A stretch of 7,423 nucleotides of DNA, from the NCBI GenBank assembly GCA_017420625.1, contig JAFOIR010000048.1, forward strand, positions 1-7,423, read 5' to 3'. The position numbers and the translations under genes are program-made. Below, in pieces: positions 5,749 through 7,423 of the stretch (the first letter of the stretch is position 1; the number at the start of each line of letters is the position of its first letter). The notes below the pieces were generated by a model that saw nothing but the letters and a program-made list of their open reading frames with translations, was not told the origin of the DNA and did no database searches. Source of the DNA: Bacillota bacterium (GTDB lineage: Bacteria > Bacillota_A > Clostridia > Lachnospirales > Bianqueaceae).

Positions 5749-7374
5749 ATGATTCTGGGAGCACAATTATTTGGTATCTGTTACTCCAGCCCGCTGGGGA
5801 CAGAAGAAACCCTGCAGAAACTGAAAGAGATCGGGTATGAACTGATCGAGCCCTGTGTATCGCTGGAAGCTATTCCCGGTATGGAGAAGGCGATCTGGCC
5901 GGCAGCAACTTTTGAAGAACTGTATCCCAGGATCAAAGCGATGGGGCTGAATATTCTTTCCATGCATTTCTTCGCAAAAGATCTGGCAGGAAAAGCGGAA
6001 TGGCTCAAAGCATTTTGCGAGAAATACGGGATTCGGTATGTTGTGGTCAAGAGTCCCAGAAATCTTGATATTCTGTCTCTTCAGGCAGCTTCCATGGAAT
6101 ATCTGACCGTTGCGGATTCACTCGCTGAAGTTGGTGCCAAACTGCTGATCCATAACGAAGCGGCGGATATCGAAACAAAGATTGAAGGGAAGAGTGCTTA
6201 CGAATATTTGCTGGATCTGTGCCAGAACCGTGTATATGCACAGGTGGATGCCGGTTGGGTCCGCTATGCGGGAGAAGATGAGATCGCACTGATCAATCGG
6301 AACCTGTATCGGACAGCATCCATTCACTATAAGGATTTCTCTGAGGACAAGCAGCCTGTTGTGGTAGGCAGAGGGATCGTAGATCTGAAAGGATGCTTCG
6401 AAATCTCCCGGGCACACGGATTGCCGCATATCGTCGATCAGGACCGTTTTTCCGGCGACGTCTTCGAAGAGATGCAGGAAATCGTGGGACAGATGATGAG
6501 ACTCGGTCAGGGGCGTTCAAACAGAAGCTACCTGAATGTAATGAACATCGAGACCGGTGAAATTACTACCTTACGTTCCTACGACAAGACGATCGAAGCG
6601 CCCAACTGGCTGGCCACGACGGACGAACTCATCTACAACTCAGAAGGTCATCTCTACGCTTACAGCATGAAGGATGGCAGCGAACGGATGATTGAGACGG
6701 GTGAATGCGATAACTGCAACAATGATCATGTACTGGCAGCGGATGGCTCTGGTGTAGCCGTCAGCCATGGTCCGCGCAGTGCAAAAGGCTGGACTTCCCT
6801 GATCTATACGATTCCGTTTGCGACTGGTGTTGCTAAACAGATCACACCAGAAGGCCCGAGCTTCCTTCATGGATGGAGCCCTGACTGCAAAGAGCTTGCC
6901 TACTGCGCATTCCGTCAGGTCGACGGGCAGCGCCATGTGGATATCTACACGATCCCGGCAGACGGGACGGGTGTTGAAAAAAGGCTGACCTGTGAGGGAT
7001 TCAACGACGGACCGGAATATTCACCGGATGGGAAATACATCTGGTTCATTTCCACCAGAACCGGTCTCATGCAGATCTGGCGGATGAAGACAGATGGATC
7101 CGAACAGACTCAGATCACCTTCAACGACATGAATAACTGGTTTGGCCACGTGTCACCGGATGGAAAGAAAGTCGTGTATCTGGCTTATCATGTCGGACAT
7201 CTTTCTCCTTATGAACATCTGCCGAACATGCAGGTAGAACTGTGGGCTATGAATTCGGATGGATCCGATCAGCACCGTATCATTTCCTTCTTCGGAGGAC
7301 AGGGCAGTATCAATGTGAACTCCTGGGCACCGGATTCCAAACGGTTTGCCTTTGTGAGTTATGAAATGCAATAA
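5749..7374 (+). CDS. Fusion: sugar-phosphate isomerase/epimerase-like TIM barrel plus TolB/PD40-type beta-propeller
   Basis: A 541-residue two-domain protein in one uninterrupted frame. Residues 1-250 resemble AP-endonuclease-2/xylose-isomerase-like TIM barrels, which isomerise, epimerise or cleave sugars using a divalent metal. Likely metal residues are E137 (in LLIHNEAAD), D167 (in QVDAGW), H193 (in SIHYKDF) and, unusually, D230 (in HIVDQDRF) where a glutamate is usual. Residues 262-541 hold six PD40/WD40-like repeats with SPDG-type motifs near 284-300, 326-340, 372-388, 420-435, 463-480 and 523-538, matching a six-bladed TolB propeller. The NNDH (324-327), LHGWSPD (373-379) and FGHVSPDG (465-472) histidines could line an active site, as in oligogalacturonate lyase-like propellers. 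No signal peptide is visible, so it should be cytoplasmic. AAGGAGG at 5735-5741 precedes the ATG by 7 bases. It is co-transcribed with the upstream dehydrogenase. Exact reaction unknown. Confidence 0.88.
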   Translation: MILGAQLFGICYSSPLGTEETLQKLKEIGYELIEPCVSLEAIPGMEKAIWPAATFEELYPRIKAMGLNILSMHFFAKDLAGKAEWLKAFCEKYGIRYVVVKSPRNLDILSLQAASMEYLTVADSLAEVGAKLLIHNEAADIETKIEGKSAYEYLLDLCQNRVYAQVDAGWVRYAGEDEIALINRNLYRTASIHYKDFSEDKQPVVVGRGIVDLKGCFEISRAHGLPHIVDQDRFSGDVFEEMQEIVGQMMRLGQGRSNRSYLNVMNIETGEITTLRSYDKTIEAPNWLATTDELIYNSEGHLYAYSMKDGSERMIETGECDNCNNDHVLAADGSGVAVSHGPRSAKGWTSLIYTIPFATGVAKQITPEGPSFLHGWSPDCKELAYCAFRQVDGQRHVDIYTIPADGTGVEKRLTCEGFNDGPEYSPDGKYIWFISTRTGLMQIWRMKTDGSEQTQITFNDMNNWFGHVSPDGKKVVYLAYHVGHLSPYEHLPNMQVELWAMNSDGSDQHRIISFFGGQGSINVNSWAPDSKRFAFVSYEMQ

Positions 7375-7397
7375 GATCAAAAACACATGAAAAATCG

Positions 7398-7423
7398 TCG
7401 GTAAGTGCAGTAGCATTTACCGA
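7398..7423 (+). terminator. Hairpin after the dehydrogenase-fusion operon, probable terminator cut by the window edge
   Basis: TCGGTAAGTGC (7398-7408), loop AGTA, and GCATTTACCGA (7413-7423) form an 11-bp stem with one G-U pair, 23 bases after the stop codon. The position and shape suit a Rho-independent terminator. The U-tract that would confirm it lies beyond the last base. Confidence 0.6.

Noticed and set aside
4850..5764. Leftward open frame of 304 codons opposite the dehydrogenase
   Set aside because: It is fully antisense to a well-supported Gfo/Idh gene, has no ribosome binding site, and reads as no recognisable protein.
7387..7404. Five-codon ATG-to-TAA reading frame after the fusion gene
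   Set aside because: It is too short, has no ribosome binding site, and overlaps the terminator stem.

Overview
The window looks like a carbohydrate-use region from a Gram-positive, Firmicutes-type gut bacterium. The reasons are strong AGGAGG-type ribosome binding sites before nearly every gene, sigma-A-like promoters with TGN extended -10 elements, moderate G+C, and AraC regulators paired with sugar enzymes in short divergent units. Genus and species cannot be read from the sequence. I see no rRNA, tRNA, CRISPR array, insertion sequence or phage gene, and no gene-free stretch longer than about 170 bases.

Left part (1-2255): a rhamnulokinase gene (rhaB) runs leftward off the window edge with its 3' end missing. 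A cupin-type AraC regulator is transcribed away from it across a 167-base divergent promoter region. This is the classic arrangement of a sugar-responsive activator beside the sugar gene it controls, so it is probably a rhamnose regulator.

Middle (2247-4383): a leftward two-gene operon encodes a second AraC regulator, without a cupin, and a MATE-family multidrug/metabolite exporter. Only 4 bases separate the two genes. The MATE gene overlaps the end of the first AraC gene tail to tail by 9 bases. A strong hairpin plus U-rich tract that could terminate the MATE transcript lies inside the coding region of that opposing AraC gene.

Right part (4384-7423): a 136-base divergent regulatory region carries three copies of the heptamer GATTATA and two palindromes over the two -10 elements. 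It leads rightward into a two-gene operon: a Gfo/Idh/MocA NAD(P)-dependent dehydrogenase, then a 541-residue fusion of a sugar-phosphate-isomerase/epimerase-like TIM barrel with a six-repeat TolB/PD40-type beta-propeller. The window ends on an 11-bp hairpin that is probably this operon's terminator.

Working model (inference): the dehydrogenase oxidises a sugar, glycoside or uronide, and the TIM-barrel/propeller fusion rearranges or cleaves the keto product. The divergent AraC regulator senses the compound and also drives the exporter, which may remove a released aglycone or toxic product. The fusion protein and this gene pairing are the most unusual things in the window.
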